A stretch of 64,000 bases of DNA from Butyrivibrio sp. MC2021 (GTDB lineage: Bacteria > Bacillota > Clostridia > Lachnospirales > Lachnospiraceae), in contig NZ_JHXX01000001.1 in the NCBI RefSeq assembly GCF_000621605.1, positions 1,336,314 to 1,400,313 on the forward strand, written 5' to 3'. The notes under the pieces were generated by a model that made no database searches, was not told the origin of the DNA, and worked only from the letters and a program-made list of their open reading frames with translations. The position numbers and the translations under genes were made by a program. Positions 18,198-27,527 of the stretch are shown in pieces (positions within the stretch are counted from its first letter, which is position 1; every line of letters begins with the position of its first letter).

Positions 18198-19568
18198 TTA
18201 TCTTCCGCAGGCTTTTTTGATAACAGAAGCACAAAAATCGATCTTTTCATCGGAAAGTCCGGGGTAAACACCGATCCAAAAGGCATCCTTCATGACCTTA
18301 TCGGTTACGGAAAGTCCCCCGCAGACTCTGTAGGCATCGGTATCACGGTACTCATCGAAGCATGGATGCTTTATGATATTTCCGCTAAAAAGAAGCCTTG
18401 TCTGAATATTATGAGCTTCCAGGGCCCCTGTTATGGCATTTCTGGTGATGTCATTACCCTGAAGGTCCTTGGCTCCATCCTTTACACAGAGGATAAATCC
18501 GAACCAGGAAGGAATGCTGCCCTCCTGGGCCTCAGGTAAAATAAGGACATCTGACAGGTCCTTCAGGTCATCCCAAAGCCGGTTCCAGTTCTTTCTTCTG
18601 GCCTCAACGAAGGATGCCAGCTTATCAAGCTGTGCCACTCCCACAGCGGCCTGCATATCTGTAGCCTTGAGATTGTAGCCCAGATGGCTGTAGACATATT
18701 TATGATCATAGCCTGCAGGAAGCTGGCCGAAGGTTCCCTCAAATCTTCTTCCGCAGAAATTGTCTTTTCCGGGAGGGCAGATGCAGTCGCGGCCCCAGTC
18801 CCTGAAGCTCCTGACGATTCTGTGAAGAAGCGGGTTGTCGGTGTACACACAGCCACCTTCACCCATGGTGATATGGTGAGGGGGATAAAAACTGGAAGTT
18901 CCGATATCTCCCCAGGTTCCTGTATATTTACATTCCCCGTCGATCTCATACCGGGATCCCAGGGCGTCGCAGTTGTCCTCCACAAGCCACAGATTGTGGT
19001 CCTCGCAGAACTTTTTCACCGTCTTAAGATCAAAGGGATTGCCCAGAGTATGAGCGATCATAACAGCCTTGGTCTTAGGAGAAAGAGCCTCTTCAAGTCC
19101 TGTGACATCGATGTTATAGCCCGGGAGCGATACGTCGACAAACACCGGCACAGCGCCGTACTGCATGATAGGCGCCACAGTGGTGGGGAATCCGCAGGCA
19201 ACAGTTATCACCTCATCCCCTCTTTTTATCTGCCTGTCCCCAAGAAGAGGTGATGTAAGGGCCATAAAGGCGATGAGATTGGCGGAAGATCCGCTATTTA
19301 CAAGGCTTGCGAACTTAACTCCCAGCATATCCGCAAACTTTTTCTCAAACTCATCTGTATATCTGCCTGCTGTAAGCCAGAAATCCAGGGCGGAATCCAC
19401 CAGGTTCACAACCTCTTTGTCGTCAAAAACTCTTCCGGCATAGGGAATCCTGTCCCCTTCCTTAAATTCATTTTTATCTGTCTTTAAAAACTTCTCATAA
19501 TACTCTTTTGTAAGCTTTTTTATCTCTTCTCTGGCAGCATCCTGCGCCATATTATCAAAATTTCCCAT
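18198..19568 (-). CDS. rfbH: CDP-6-deoxy-4-keto-D-glucose 3-dehydrase (RfbH/DdhC type)
   Basis: PLP/PMP-dependent enzyme of the DegT/DnrJ/EryC1/StrS fold that removes the C3 hydroxyl in 3,6-dideoxyhexose synthesis. 456 residues. The usual PLP lysine is replaced by His in SSFYPPHHITMGEGG, the feature that separates the 3-dehydrases from aminotransferases. Cysteines in RDCICPPGKDNFCGRRF correspond to the [2Fe-2S] ligand region of RfbH. Start at 19568 (AAGGAAATAAA before ATG); a longer frame from 19625 would run into rfbG. It lies 20 bases after rfbG. No obvious E3-type reductase gene is present. Confidence 0.92.
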   Translation of the reverse strand: MGNFDNMAQDAAREEIKKLTKEYYEKFLKTDKNEFKEGDRIPYAGRVFDDKEVVNLVDSALDFWLTAGRYTDEFEKKFADMLGVKFASLVNSGSSANLIAFMALTSPLLGDRQIKRGDEVITVACGFPTTVAPIMQYGAVPVFVDVSLPGYNIDVTGLEEALSPKTKAVMIAHTLGNPFDLKTVKKFCEDHNLWLVEDNCDALGSRYEIDGECKYTGTWGDIGTSSFYPPHHITMGEGGCVYTDNPLLHRIVRSFRDWGRDCICPPGKDNFCGRRFEGTFGQLPAGYDHKYVYSHLGYNLKATDMQAAVGVAQLDKLASFVEARRKNWNRLWDDLKDLSDVLILPEAQEGSIPSWFGFILCVKDGAKDLQGNDITRNAITGALEAHNIQTRLLFSGNIIKHPCFDEYRDTDAYRVCGGLSVTDKVMKDAFWIGVYPGLSDEKIDFCASVIKKACGR

Positions 19569-19588
19569 TTTATTTCCTTCAATCTTTT

Positions 19589-20629
19589 TTATGAAAAATA
19601 GTCCCGAATCTGCCTTTCCATGCACTCATTGGCATTGCCGGCAAAAAACGTCCTGGTCCACTCCACGGTCTTATCAATGGCCATGTCTATATCCCACTTT
19701 GGAGCCCATCCCAGTTTTTTCTTAATCTTGGAGCAGTCAAGCTTCAGATAATTGGCCTCGTGGGGGCCTCCGTCGCTCTTTTCCTCAAAATCAAAGCCCT
19801 CTCCCCACTTTTCCTTGAAGATCCGGGCCAGCTTTCCTGCGGTAACGGCGTCGCTCTCATTGGGACCCACGTTGTAAAATCCCGCATATTCCCTGTCCTC
19901 GTACTGCTTTTCGCACAAAAGAAGATATGCGGAAAGAGCCTCAAGCACATGCTGGAAGGGCCTTGTGGAAGCAGGGTTCCTCAGCACCAGATTCTTGTGA
20001 TCTCTGGCCGCTCTTACGCAGTCGGGAACTATCCTGTCCACGGCAAAGTCTCCGCCGCCAATAACATTTCCGGCTCTGGCAGTGGAAACCGAGATATTCA
20101 TGTCGTTAAAAAAGGAATTGATATAAGAATGTGTCACCAGCTCCGAGCAGGACTTACTGTTGGAGTAAGGGTCGTAGCCGTCAAGCTTCTCATCCTCCCT
20201 GTAGCCCCATTCCCACTCGTTGTTCTGATAAACCTTGTCGGTGGTCACATTTAAGAAAGAGCGAACACAGCTGCTGTTTCTTACACATTCGCAGATGTTC
20301 ACGGTCCCCATCACATTGGTCTCATAGGTATAACGGGGATCCTTGTAGCTCTCACGAACAATGGGCTGAGCTGCCAGATGCACCACGATCTGGGGCTGCG
20401 CCTTGTCAAAAAAGCTCTTTAATCTGTCATAATCACGGATATCTCCTATGCAGGAGGTGATCTTTTTATCCACACCGGATATGTCATAGAGGTTGTCCTC
20501 ACCCTGGGGCTCTAAAGCATAACCATAAACTTCAGCGCCTGCCATTACAAGTATATTGCAAAGCCAGGCGCCCTTAAATCCCGTATGTCCGGTTATTAAA
20601 ACTCTTTTGTTCCTGTAAAAATCAAGCAT
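19589..20629 (-). CDS. rfbG: CDP-glucose 4,6-dehydratase
   Basis: Second step of CDP-dideoxyhexose synthesis: CDP-glucose to CDP-4-keto-6-deoxyglucose. 346 residues with NKRVLITGHTGFKGAWLC (Rossmann), VVHLAAQPIVRESYKDP and the catalytic segment NVTTDKVYQNNEWEWGY with the downstream YSNSK (YxxxK form). Length and motifs match RfbG closely. GGAG stands 5 bases before the ATG. It is 13 bases after the TPR glycosyltransferase and 20 bases before rfbH. The first enzyme, RfbF (glucose-1-phosphate cytidylyltransferase), is not in this window. Confidence 0.94.
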   Translation of the reverse strand: MLDFYRNKRVLITGHTGFKGAWLCNILVMAGAEVYGYALEPQGEDNLYDISGVDKKITSCIGDIRDYDRLKSFFDKAQPQIVVHLAAQPIVRESYKDPRYTYETNVMGTVNICECVRNSSCVRSFLNVTTDKVYQNNEWEWGYREDEKLDGYDPYSNSKSCSELVTHSYINSFFNDMNISVSTARAGNVIGGGDFAVDRIVPDCVRAARDHKNLVLRNPASTRPFQHVLEALSAYLLLCEKQYEDREYAGFYNVGPNESDAVTAGKLARIFKEKWGEGFDFEEKSDGGPHEANYLKLDCSKIKKKLGWAPKWDIDMAIDKTVEWTRTFFAGNANECMERQIRDYFS

Positions 20630-20642
20630 TGTAACTCCATAA

Positions 20643-21671
20643 CTATTCGCTGTAATTATCTATAACGTCCTGAGCCTCGCGCTCGTAGTCCACTGCCTGT
20701 TCCTCGTTGCCAAGCTCTCTGTAGCATTTGGCGAGGGCAAGCCTTGGAAGCTCACGGCTCTTCTTTATATCCAGAATGCTCTGGCACTCATAGGCGGCAT
20801 TAAAATACCATACTATGGCCTCGTCCAGATCTTTTTTCTTGTAATAAAAATCTCCGAGCTCGTAGCACATCTCACTGCTCATCTCGGTTATGGCATCCTT
20901 GAGAGTGTAGCGAAGAAGGGTCTCCGCATCGTTTTCAAGGACAGCTGCATGGGCAAGAACACAGCAGGCCTGCTTGATCTCATCAAGGCCTCTGTTGTTG
21001 TCCTTAACTGCGGCGGCAAAAAACTCTTTTGCCTTGATAAAGTCATCATCAGCACCGCCCAAAAACAGCTCTCTGGCATACATTCCAAGGAGTCTGTTGG
21101 AAAATGGTCTTCCGTCTGCAACAGCCTTTCTGAAGGCGGCAAGATCCCTGGGTGCGTGGTTCTCCTTTGGTCTGTGGATGATCTCCACATCACTGTTGCA
21201 TATTACAGGATCAAGAGAAACCTGCTCGTGGATAGGATCAACCCACTTAAAATGTCTGACTCTCTTAAAGAGCTTGGGTCTTAACTCTCTGTCATAATTA
21301 TAGACAGTGTTATAAGAAAGCTGGTTACTGTAGTACATCTGGACAATATCAATGTTGAGCTCATGGATGTCCTCCTTGAGCTTCATAAATCTCTGGCGAT
21401 TCTCCTCGTCCAGTTCTTCATCCGCATCGGCCTGATAGATATAGTCGCATTTTGCCAGGGAAAAAGAGTAGTTCCTGGCCTCGCTGAAATCGCCGGTCCA
21501 TTCAAAATCGTAAACCGACGCACCGAACTCTTTGGCTATCTCTTTGGTCCTGTCCGTGGAGCCGGTATCAACAACGATCATCTCGTCAACTATGCCCTGA
21601 AGACTCTTGAGACAGGTTCCAAGGCTGGCTTCTTCATTTTTTACAATCATGCACAGACTAATCGTAACCAT
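20643..21671 (-). CDS. Glycosyltransferase family 2 with C-terminal tetratricopeptide repeats
   Basis: 342 residues. N-terminal GT-A domain: MVTISLCMIVKNEEASLGTC, then IVDEMIVVDTGSTDRTKEIA, FSEARNYSFSLAKCDYIYQADADEEL with the DAD metal site. From about residue 190 the sequence is helical and TPR-like (FAAAVKDNNRGLDEIKQACC, YELGDFYYKKKDLDEAIVWY). This layout is widespread in Clostridia and is seen in transferases that glycosylate proteins, including flagellins. GGAGGT before the ATG; first gene of the seven-gene glycan operon. Confidence 0.87.
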   Translation of the reverse strand: MVTISLCMIVKNEEASLGTCLKSLQGIVDEMIVVDTGSTDRTKEIAKEFGASVYDFEWTGDFSEARNYSFSLAKCDYIYQADADEELDEENRQRFMKLKEDIHELNIDIVQMYYSNQLSYNTVYNYDRELRPKLFKRVRHFKWVDPIHEQVSLDPVICNSDVEIIHRPKENHAPRDLAAFRKAVADGRPFSNRLLGMYARELFLGGADDDFIKAKEFFAAAVKDNNRGLDEIKQACCVLAHAAVLENDAETLLRYTLKDAITEMSSEMCYELGDFYYKKKDLDEAIVWYFNAAYECQSILDIKKSRELPRLALAKCYRELGNEEQAVDYEREAQDVIDNYSE

Positions 21672-21693
21672 TTTGCTACCTCCGCATATATTA

Positions 21694-21722
21694 ATGTTAT
21701 CGTTTTATGTGCATTTTTTCAA
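21694..21722 (-). promoter_or_regulatory. Promoter of the glycan operon
   Basis: Minus strand TTGAAA (21722-21717), 17-base spacer, TAACAT (21699-21694), about 25 bases before the first gene of the operon. Confidence 0.6.
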
Positions 21723-21759
21723 CCATGTGATATCCGGTAGTGTGTTGAGTTCCCGGGGC

Positions 21760-21788
21760 TGGAAATTTGGGCTGTTTGAGAATACAAT
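21760..21788 (+). promoter_or_regulatory. Possible promoter of the propeller lipoprotein gene
   Basis: TGGAAA (21760-21765), 17-base spacer, TACAAT (21783-21788), about 50 bases before the ATG. It is divergent from the glycan-operon promoter. Moderate -35 match only. Confidence 0.4.
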
Positions 21789-21838
21789 AGACTGGTTGGA
21801 TTTCATAAAACAGAAGGAAAAAAATAAAGCACAGAACA

Positions 21839-22906
21839 ATGAAACTATTTAGAAGATACTTAATATCTGCGGTCTCCTTTTTACTGGCTTTTGGACTAGC
21901 CGGCTGCAGCAATAATACCGCAAATAATGAAGCGCCAGTTGTCGCCCCCTATGATGGCGAGAACTATGTGGAGATTTCCACCGTCACTGTGGGTGGCGAG
22001 AATCCGGAGGAGTTTGCTAAGACTTATGAACCCATAAAAAACTTCGACAAAGAGCTGAGCGTCCCTACTTTCGTGACCAAGGTAGATGATACATATTTTA
22101 TCGTGGACTGCTATCACAACAGGATAATCTATAGTAAAGAGATGGGGATTCCCCTGGATCAGTGGTACATCATGTCATCGGATATGACACAGCCCCATAC
22201 CCTGGCCAGCGACGGCAAGGTCTATATGGCTGATGATACCGAGAATAACAGAATTCTTATTTTTGAGAAATTCGATGACAAGTTCGTGAACACCCAGTCC
22301 ATTTACAACGTGGGCACAAGGCCTCATTACACCGTATATGACAAGACCACGGACACCTTTTATGTATGGAGCTCCGTCACCGGGGAGCTGTACTGCTTCA
22401 GACACACAGCAGATTCCACCAGAATCTGCCTGACAGAGATCAGGAAGATCTCCCAGCTGGACGGCATTTACGTAAGATCCTTCTCAATCATAGACGGGGA
22501 CATTTACTTTGTTTCCGGAGTTTCACCCTCAGGCACCGCTGCCAAGATCTACAGATGCAGCCTGGAGGATCTCAGTATAAAGGAGACCTACGACATCCCC
22601 GACAATCTTGCGGGAATGGCTCAGATAACAAGGATCAAAGATTATTACTACATAACAACTTCCACTGACCTCAGCGGAAATCAGGACCACGCCACCATAA
22701 TCAGAACCGGGGATCTGAAGGACCTTTCCAAGGGAAGCTACGAGGATATCTATTCCACCTATTTTGTAGGGGGCGGAACACCCTATTACATCTCAGAGGT
22801 GGAGGGAAGCTACTACCTCACAGAGCACCGCTTAAAGGGCCACTCCGTATGGAATTTCGAAACAGATAATAATGGCAATATAACAAATGTCACGGCAGTT
22901 TATTAA
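21839..22906 (+). CDS. Lipoprotein with a beta-propeller-like repeat structure
   Basis: 355 residues. The signal peptide is MKLFRRYLISAVSFLLAFG followed by the lipobox LAGC (Cys 23), so it should be lipid-anchored outside the cell. The mature part shows repeated strand-turn units (FVTKVDDTYFIVDCYHNRII, LASDGKVYMADDTENNRILI, TVYDKTTDTFYVWSSVTGEL, FSIIDGDIYFVSGVSPSG) like NHL/YVTN propeller blades. No catalytic motif is evident. The nearest Shine-Dalgarno-like AGAAGG is about 20 bases before the ATG, so initiation may be weak. Divergent from the glycan operon, convergent with the DUF4129 gene. Function unknown; sensing or scaffolding is possible. Confidence 0.75.
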   Translation: MKLFRRYLISAVSFLLAFGLAGCSNNTANNEAPVVAPYDGENYVEISTVTVGGENPEEFAKTYEPIKNFDKELSVPTFVTKVDDTYFIVDCYHNRIIYSKEMGIPLDQWYIMSSDMTQPHTLASDGKVYMADDTENNRILIFEKFDDKFVNTQSIYNVGTRPHYTVYDKTTDTFYVWSSVTGELYCFRHTADSTRICLTEIRKISQLDGIYVRSFSIIDGDIYFVSGVSPSGTAAKIYRCSLEDLSIKETYDIPDNLAGMAQITRIKDYYYITTSTDLSGNQDHATIIRTGDLKDLSKGSYEDIYSTYFVGGGTPYYISEVEGSYYLTEHRLKGHSVWNFETDNNGNITNVTAVY

Positions 22907-22925
22907 ACTACCGTGACATTTTTCT
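22885..22925. terminator. Shared bidirectional terminator overlapping two stop codons
   Basis: An inverted repeat (AAATGTCACGG.AGTTTA at 22885-22902 with its complement at 22904-22920) spans the stop of the propeller lipoprotein and the stop of the convergent DUF4129 gene, whose coding ends are 1 base apart. T-rich bases follow on the plus strand; the minus side is less clear. Confidence 0.65.
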
Positions 22926-24149
22926 CATATTCTTTACATCTTCCGCAGAAACTTCCGCACTGCTGTATCTGGCTTTTTCATATAATTCTCTGATGCCTCC
23001 CCCAAGGGCTTCCTCACCTCGGGCCGCCCATAGCTGCTCTTCGGGAGTATCACTGTTTTTCACATTGTCAAAACCTGCTCCCGCCTTCACAAACCTCTTG
23101 TACAAAAGCCTTATCTGGCCTCGGGCCGTAAGTCTGTTGGCCAGGGGAATGCGGTTCTTTTTCCCCTCTCTCCCGGGTCTTTTCTCATCAAAAACAGGAT
23201 TGAGATACTCCACCTTATCCCTGGAGAGCCTGTCCCTGATTCCTATCTGCCTCTCGTTAAAATACTTTATGAACAGCTGAATCGCCCTGAAGATCAGGTA
23301 GATAAAGCCTATGCTCACGACCACCGTCACCGTCCAGAACAGCACATCCCAGAAGATACGAAGAAGGGAATCGTCCTCCCCCATGGGAACAAAGTTCTGT
23401 CCCATCTGCTGCTCCGGCGCCGAGGGCATGTATTCCTCATCATCAATAAAATAATTGAAATGGGAAAAGAGCCATCTGAGAAACCGCACCAGGGCTCCTC
23501 CCACCACATCCATTATCTGTTTTCCGTAGTCCAGAAGCGTGCAGATAAACATGAAAACAAAGGTTATCCCCAGGTACACCCCCAGCATCAGCCTGTTGGT
23601 CCTAAGGATGGAATTGTAGGGGACCCTGGCCCTTTCCTTGAACACCGACATGGCGGAAGCAGTCTGTCTTGTATTGTAGAAAAGCACCGCCAGTACGCCC
23701 CAGAGCATCTCACATAAAAGCACCAGCAGCTCTGCCTTCCCGGCCTTCGCCAGCTTGCAGGGGATCATCAGTGACACAAAAGCAAAGGCCTCCGGTATCG
23801 TTGGATAAAAATATACTCCGTTTCCCAGCTTGATGTTTATGGCAATTATAGTCATGACGATCATAAAGAACACCCTGACTATGGTAAATCCCAGGTGCTG
23901 AGTCCCGGACACCACCGAAAGAAAGGTGCAGAAGGCAATGCCGAAAATATGCCCCGCCAGGAACATCACAAGCTTTGGGCAGAGATACTGAACCGCCTCG
24001 CTGATCGCAACAAACACCACCAGAAGCAGGTTTCCCGCAAACAGCGCCGAATCCGGCTCCATCCCCGCACATATGAACAGGACGCCGGCGATCATGTATA
24101 CCAGCATCATGTTATTTATGATTCGAATTATCTCCAGTTTCTTTTGCAT
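22908..24149 (-). CDS. Membrane protein with C-terminal DUF4129-like domain
   Basis: 413 residues. The first 150 residues hold five or six membrane spans (MMLVYMIAGVLFICAG, LFAGNLLLVVFVAISE, FMIVMTIIAINIK). A span at about 195-212, a cytosolic or outer loop, and another span near residue 275 (LFWTVTVVVSIGFIYLIFRA) follow. The tail (QLWAARGEEALGGGIRELYEKARYSS in parts) is the DUF4129 type. Such proteins accompany MoxR and DUF58 proteins, as here. Function unknown beyond that association, where a chaperone/assembly system for secreted or membrane-associated factors is proposed for the family. Confidence 0.75.
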   Translation of the reverse strand: MQKKLEIIRIINNMMLVYMIAGVLFICAGMEPDSALFAGNLLLVVFVAISEAVQYLCPKLVMFLAGHIFGIAFCTFLSVVSGTQHLGFTIVRVFFMIVMTIIAINIKLGNGVYFYPTIPEAFAFVSLMIPCKLAKAGKAELLVLLCEMLWGVLAVLFYNTRQTASAMSVFKERARVPYNSILRTNRLMLGVYLGITFVFMFICTLLDYGKQIMDVVGGALVRFLRWLFSHFNYFIDDEEYMPSAPEQQMGQNFVPMGEDDSLLRIFWDVLFWTVTVVVSIGFIYLIFRAIQLFIKYFNERQIGIRDRLSRDKVEYLNPVFDEKRPGREGKKNRIPLANRLTARGQIRLLYKRFVKAGAGFDNVKNSDTPEEQLWAARGEEALGGGIRELYEKARYSSAEVSAEDVKNMRKMSR

Positions 24150-24155
24150 AGCTTC

Positions 24156-25277
24156 TCACTCGTGAATAAACACTCTGAAATCTATCCTTTTATCCCCGGG
24201 AGCCTCACTTTCCATATCCCTGGTCAAAGGACATATCCACAAAAGACCTCCCTTTTTATCGCAGATACTGCCGGCAGCAAGCTCCGCGCTGTCTCTTCGG
24301 CTGGTGGAAATAAAGCAGTATGTGGTCCTCTCATTCTCTTCTCTTTTGAGAAAATGCTCCATAAGTCCGCTCATATCCTCCGTCTCTTTACTCAGGTCGA
24401 TCCTGGCAAGAGCCCTCAAAAAGCTGGTGATATGGTCCCCAGAAGCTCCCGATGAGAGCATCACAGTTTCTCCCGTGACCTTGTCCTTTCCGTTGGTCAA
24501 AAGAGATACGGGCACTCCCTCACGGATAAGTCCCTCCGCCAGGGACATGCAGATTCTTATGCTGTCCTCCAAAAGCTCCGTCTCAAAGAGGATTCTGGGA
24601 GGCTCCACATTAAGCACCAGGGTGACCTCAGGACTCGCAGTATAGTCATGGATATTGACCTTGACCTGGCCGGTTCTGGCGGTGGCCTTCCAGTTGATGT
24701 TTCCCATGGGATCCGTGGGCACATATTCCCTTATGCCCCTGAAGGTAAAATTGTCCTCGTAGAGGATCCTTCTTGTGACAGCCTGTCCGCAGAGCTGCTG
24801 CAAGAGGGGCTCTATCTTCGCAAAGGGGATAAGCCTTGGATATACATATAAACTTGTTCTCTGCTTTCTAAGGGCATAATGGATATCCGGGCTGAAAAAG
24901 TCCGAAGCGTTAAGGCTGGTCTGGAGAATACTGTAATATCCTCTCCTGGGACATGCCATAGGGAGCCTTCTGGTGATCCTGGAATAGAACCTGAGGCTGA
25001 ACACATCTATAACATTTACCCTGTCGGTTATGGAGGAATTGGTCTCATCCTCAAACACAAGTCCCGTATCCGTCTGGAAATTCACCTGCAGGATATGGAG
25101 CGGAATGAAATTCCTGTTGGTAACAACCTCCGTCAGAGAGGCCTTTTCACCCTCCACCACGGCATTTTTGTCAAACTTTAGCTCCACCTCAAGGTTTCTT
25201 TCCCAGTATCTTCCGAACACCCATCTCTCCACCTGATATAGCAGAAAAAGAATTATCGGTATCAGTATGATTGGCAT
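24156..25277 (-). CDS. DUF58 domain protein
   Basis: 373 residues. An N-terminal hydrophobic segment (MPIILIPIILFLLYQVERWV) is followed by a beta-sandwich domain, then the DUF58 signature FRGIREYVPTDPMGNINWKATART and VNIHDYTASPEVTLVLNVEP, which opens a von Willebrand A-like fold. Paired with a MoxR ATPase by a one-base TGATG overlap and followed after 6 bases by the DUF4129 gene. The trio is widespread, but its biochemical task is not fixed. Confidence 0.9.
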   Translation of the reverse strand: MPIILIPIILFLLYQVERWVFGRYWERNLEVELKFDKNAVVEGEKASLTEVVTNRNFIPLHILQVNFQTDTGLVFEDETNSSITDRVNVIDVFSLRFYSRITRRLPMACPRRGYYSILQTSLNASDFFSPDIHYALRKQRTSLYVYPRLIPFAKIEPLLQQLCGQAVTRRILYEDNFTFRGIREYVPTDPMGNINWKATARTGQVKVNIHDYTASPEVTLVLNVEPPRILFETELLEDSIRICMSLAEGLIREGVPVSLLTNGKDKVTGETVMLSSGASGDHITSFLRALARIDLSKETEDMSGLMEHFLKREENERTTYCFISTSRRDSAELAAGSICDKKGGLLWICPLTRDMESEAPGDKRIDFRVFIHE

Positions 25278-26215
25278 CAGAATTCCTCTGTAGGTACAGT
25301 GACCTCGCTAATAATCTCTTCTATGATCTCTTTGCCGCTCTTCACAGCGCCGTAGCTGTTTCCCATATAAAGCCTGTGGGCCAATACCGGCACCGCCAGC
25401 TTCTTCACATCCTCCGGAACCACATAGTCCCTTCCCTGAACAAAGCTGTAGGCCTGGGCACAGTTCATAAGGGCAAGGCTTCCTCTGGGGCTGACGCCCT
25501 GGGCCACGTCCTCTCTCTTTCTTGTGGCCACCACGATGTCGGCTATATATTCCCTGATCTGGGGATGAACCTGAACCTTCAGCACCTGCTTTTTCATCTC
25601 TTCGATATCTTCCATGGTTGCTACGGCCCCAAGGCTCTCCAACAGCGCATTTTTCTTCTCCCCGAGAAAACGCTCCAGAATCCCCACCTCTTCATTTTTC
25701 TCCGGAAGTCCCATGGACAGCTTCATGACAAATCTGTCCAGCTGCGCCTCGGGAAGTGGGAAGGTTCCGCTGGTCTCTATTGGGTTCTGGGTTGCTATTA
25801 CAAAAAAGGGCTCGGAAAGCTGCCTTGTAACGCCGTCAATGGTGACCTGTCTCTCCTCCATACACTCCAGAAGTCCCGCCTGGGTCCTTGGTGTTGCCCT
25901 GTTTATCTCATCCGCAAGAAGTATATTGCAAAATACCGGACCGGGATTAAAGACGAACTCGCCCTTTCCCGCCTGATATACGTTAAGTCCAGTAATATCC
26001 GAAGGAAGAAGATCGGGAGTAAACTGAATCCTGTTATATTTCGCATCTATGGACCTGGCCACAGACTTGGCCAGCATGGTCTTACCTGTTCCCGGAACGT
26101 CCTCCAAAAGCACGTGTCCGCCCGCCAAAAGCGCAGTCAGCACCAGTGTCACAGTTTCATCCTTGCCGATTATCACCTTTGATATATTCTCTTTTATGTC
26201 TAATACCTTGCTCAT
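25277..26215 (-). CDS. MoxR-family AAA+ ATPase
   Basis: 312 residues: Walker A in VLLEDVPGTGKTMLAKSVAR, Walker B in NILLADEINRATPRTQAGLL, sensor 1 FFVIATQNPIETSG and QLDRFVMKLSMGLP, all typical of MoxR (AAA_3). These chaperone-like ATPases are thought to help mature partner proteins carrying VWA or DUF58 domains. Here the partner is the next gene, which overlaps by one base. ACGGAGGG precedes the ATG. Cytosolic. Confidence 0.95.
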   Translation of the reverse strand: MSKVLDIKENISKVIIGKDETVTLVLTALLAGGHVLLEDVPGTGKTMLAKSVARSIDAKYNRIQFTPDLLPSDITGLNVYQAGKGEFVFNPGPVFCNILLADEINRATPRTQAGLLECMEERQVTIDGVTRQLSEPFFVIATQNPIETSGTFPLPEAQLDRFVMKLSMGLPEKNEEVGILERFLGEKKNALLESLGAVATMEDIEEMKKQVLKVQVHPQIREYIADIVVATRKREDVAQGVSPRGSLALMNCAQAYSFVQGRDYVVPEDVKKLAVPVLAHRLYMGNSYGAVKSGKEIIEEIISEVTVPTEEF

Positions 26216-26375
26216 GTTGCCCTCCGTTCAGAAAAGAAGCTCTATCTACCTTATTTTGCGCTATTTTTTTCAAAACATCCACCTTCTTTTTGAATTCACG
26301 GCATGTTTATTGAATATTTAAAAGATGCTTTCGTTATTTCGTAAAAACATGTACAATGGTGAGGGGGAATTCACA

Positions 26376-27458
26376 ATGAATCTTTTTACTGGTGCTAAGA
26401 CACTTAAAGAACTCTATACTGATTATCGCAGCATGAATGCTGATGAAAAAGCTGATTTTTATCAGTCTAAATGTGACTATTACCAGAACTTTGCAGCAGT
26501 CTGCATGGTTCTGGCTTCTATTTTTTCCGTAGGATATATTTTGCCGGATTATCTTATCAATCGTTCCGTCACTCCTACTCTGCTTCCGCGTTTATCGGTC
26601 ATTATCGCCATTGCGCTTTTTCTTGTTGTCACCCATTACTCCAGAAAAAGAGCATTGACTGTTTTTATGGATCATTTTCTGGTCCATTCCATTATCATCA
26701 CCGCCATCTGGGCCATCTACAACCTGGATGACCAGATCCACTCCAGCGAAGGCCTTATTATCATGAACCTGATGCTGATGATAGTTGGCTTCGTTGCAAG
26801 GCCCTCGGAATCACTGCTCTCCCAGATCGCTTTTTTCCTGGAAATACTCATTTCAGACCAGTTCATCCATTACGAAGGTCTTCCGGTGATCCTAGTCCTT
26901 CAGGCCACCTGCGCCATAGGAATTCTGGTGACGGAGTGCCTTATGACCCTCTTTTACCTGGATCATTATCGTATAATGCAAAAACTGGAACTGGCCATGG
27001 TCACCGACCCTCTGACCCAGGTCTATAACAGACATCTTCTGGAGAGGATAATCACCCAGAACGCCCTGAAGGATATAAGCGGCCCCGTGGCCATAGCCAT
27101 GATGGACATCGATTACTTCAAGCAGGTAAATGATGAGCACGGCCATTACACCGGGGATCTGACACTTTTGTATATAGGTCAGAAGCTGTCAAATGAGACC
27201 CACGACAACGACTTCGTCATCAGATACGGCGGCGAGGAATTTGTTATCATCCTGAAAAACTGTGACGTCAACAACGCCTGCGCCAGAATGGAGCAGTTCA
27301 GACGGGACATCGAATCCGCACCGGACACCCCGGTTCCCATCACTGTTTCCGTGGGCGTCTCAAGATACACCGGGGACTTCAGTAAGACCATCCAGAATGT
27401 GGACGCCGCCCTGTACAAGGCCAAGAACACCGGCAGAAACAAGGTTGTGGTATATTAA
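26376..27458 (+). CDS. Membrane-bound diguanylate cyclase (GGDEF domain)
   Basis: 360 residues. Six predicted membrane spans in residues about 35-200 form the sensor part. The GGDEF domain follows, beginning at LAMVTDPLTQVYNRHLLERI with the signature RYGGEEF (GGEEF, active form) and MMDIDYFKQVNDEHGH. The inhibitory I-site RxxD is not kept: the place of its Arg is His in ETHDNDF. The enzyme should make cyclic di-GMP and be less subject to product inhibition. ATG at 26376 with GAGGGGG upstream; an earlier in-frame ATG at 26348 and the longer frame from 26325 lack a better site. Confidence 0.9.
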   Translation: MNLFTGAKTLKELYTDYRSMNADEKADFYQSKCDYYQNFAAVCMVLASIFSVGYILPDYLINRSVTPTLLPRLSVIIAIALFLVVTHYSRKRALTVFMDHFLVHSIIITAIWAIYNLDDQIHSSEGLIIMNLMLMIVGFVARPSESLLSQIAFFLEILISDQFIHYEGLPVILVLQATCAIGILVTECLMTLFYLDHYRIMQKLELAMVTDPLTQVYNRHLLERIITQNALKDISGPVAIAMMDIDYFKQVNDEHGHYTGDLTLLYIGQKLSNETHDNDFVIRYGGEEFVIILKNCDVNNACARMEQFRRDIESAPDTPVPITVSVGVSRYTGDFSKTIQNVDAALYKAKNTGRNKVVVY

Positions 27459-27472
27459 AAAGCAAATAAAAA

Positions 27473-27516
27473 AGCCTGAAAGAAACTCGTCAAATGAATT
27501 TCTTTCAGGCTATATT
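27473..27516. terminator. Bidirectional terminator between GGDEF gene and prfB
   Basis: A perfect 13-bp stem (27473-27485 with 27499-27511) with A-rich bases before and TATATTTTT after, serving convergent transcripts from both sides. Confidence 0.85.
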
Positions 27517-27527
27517 TTTGATTTAAA

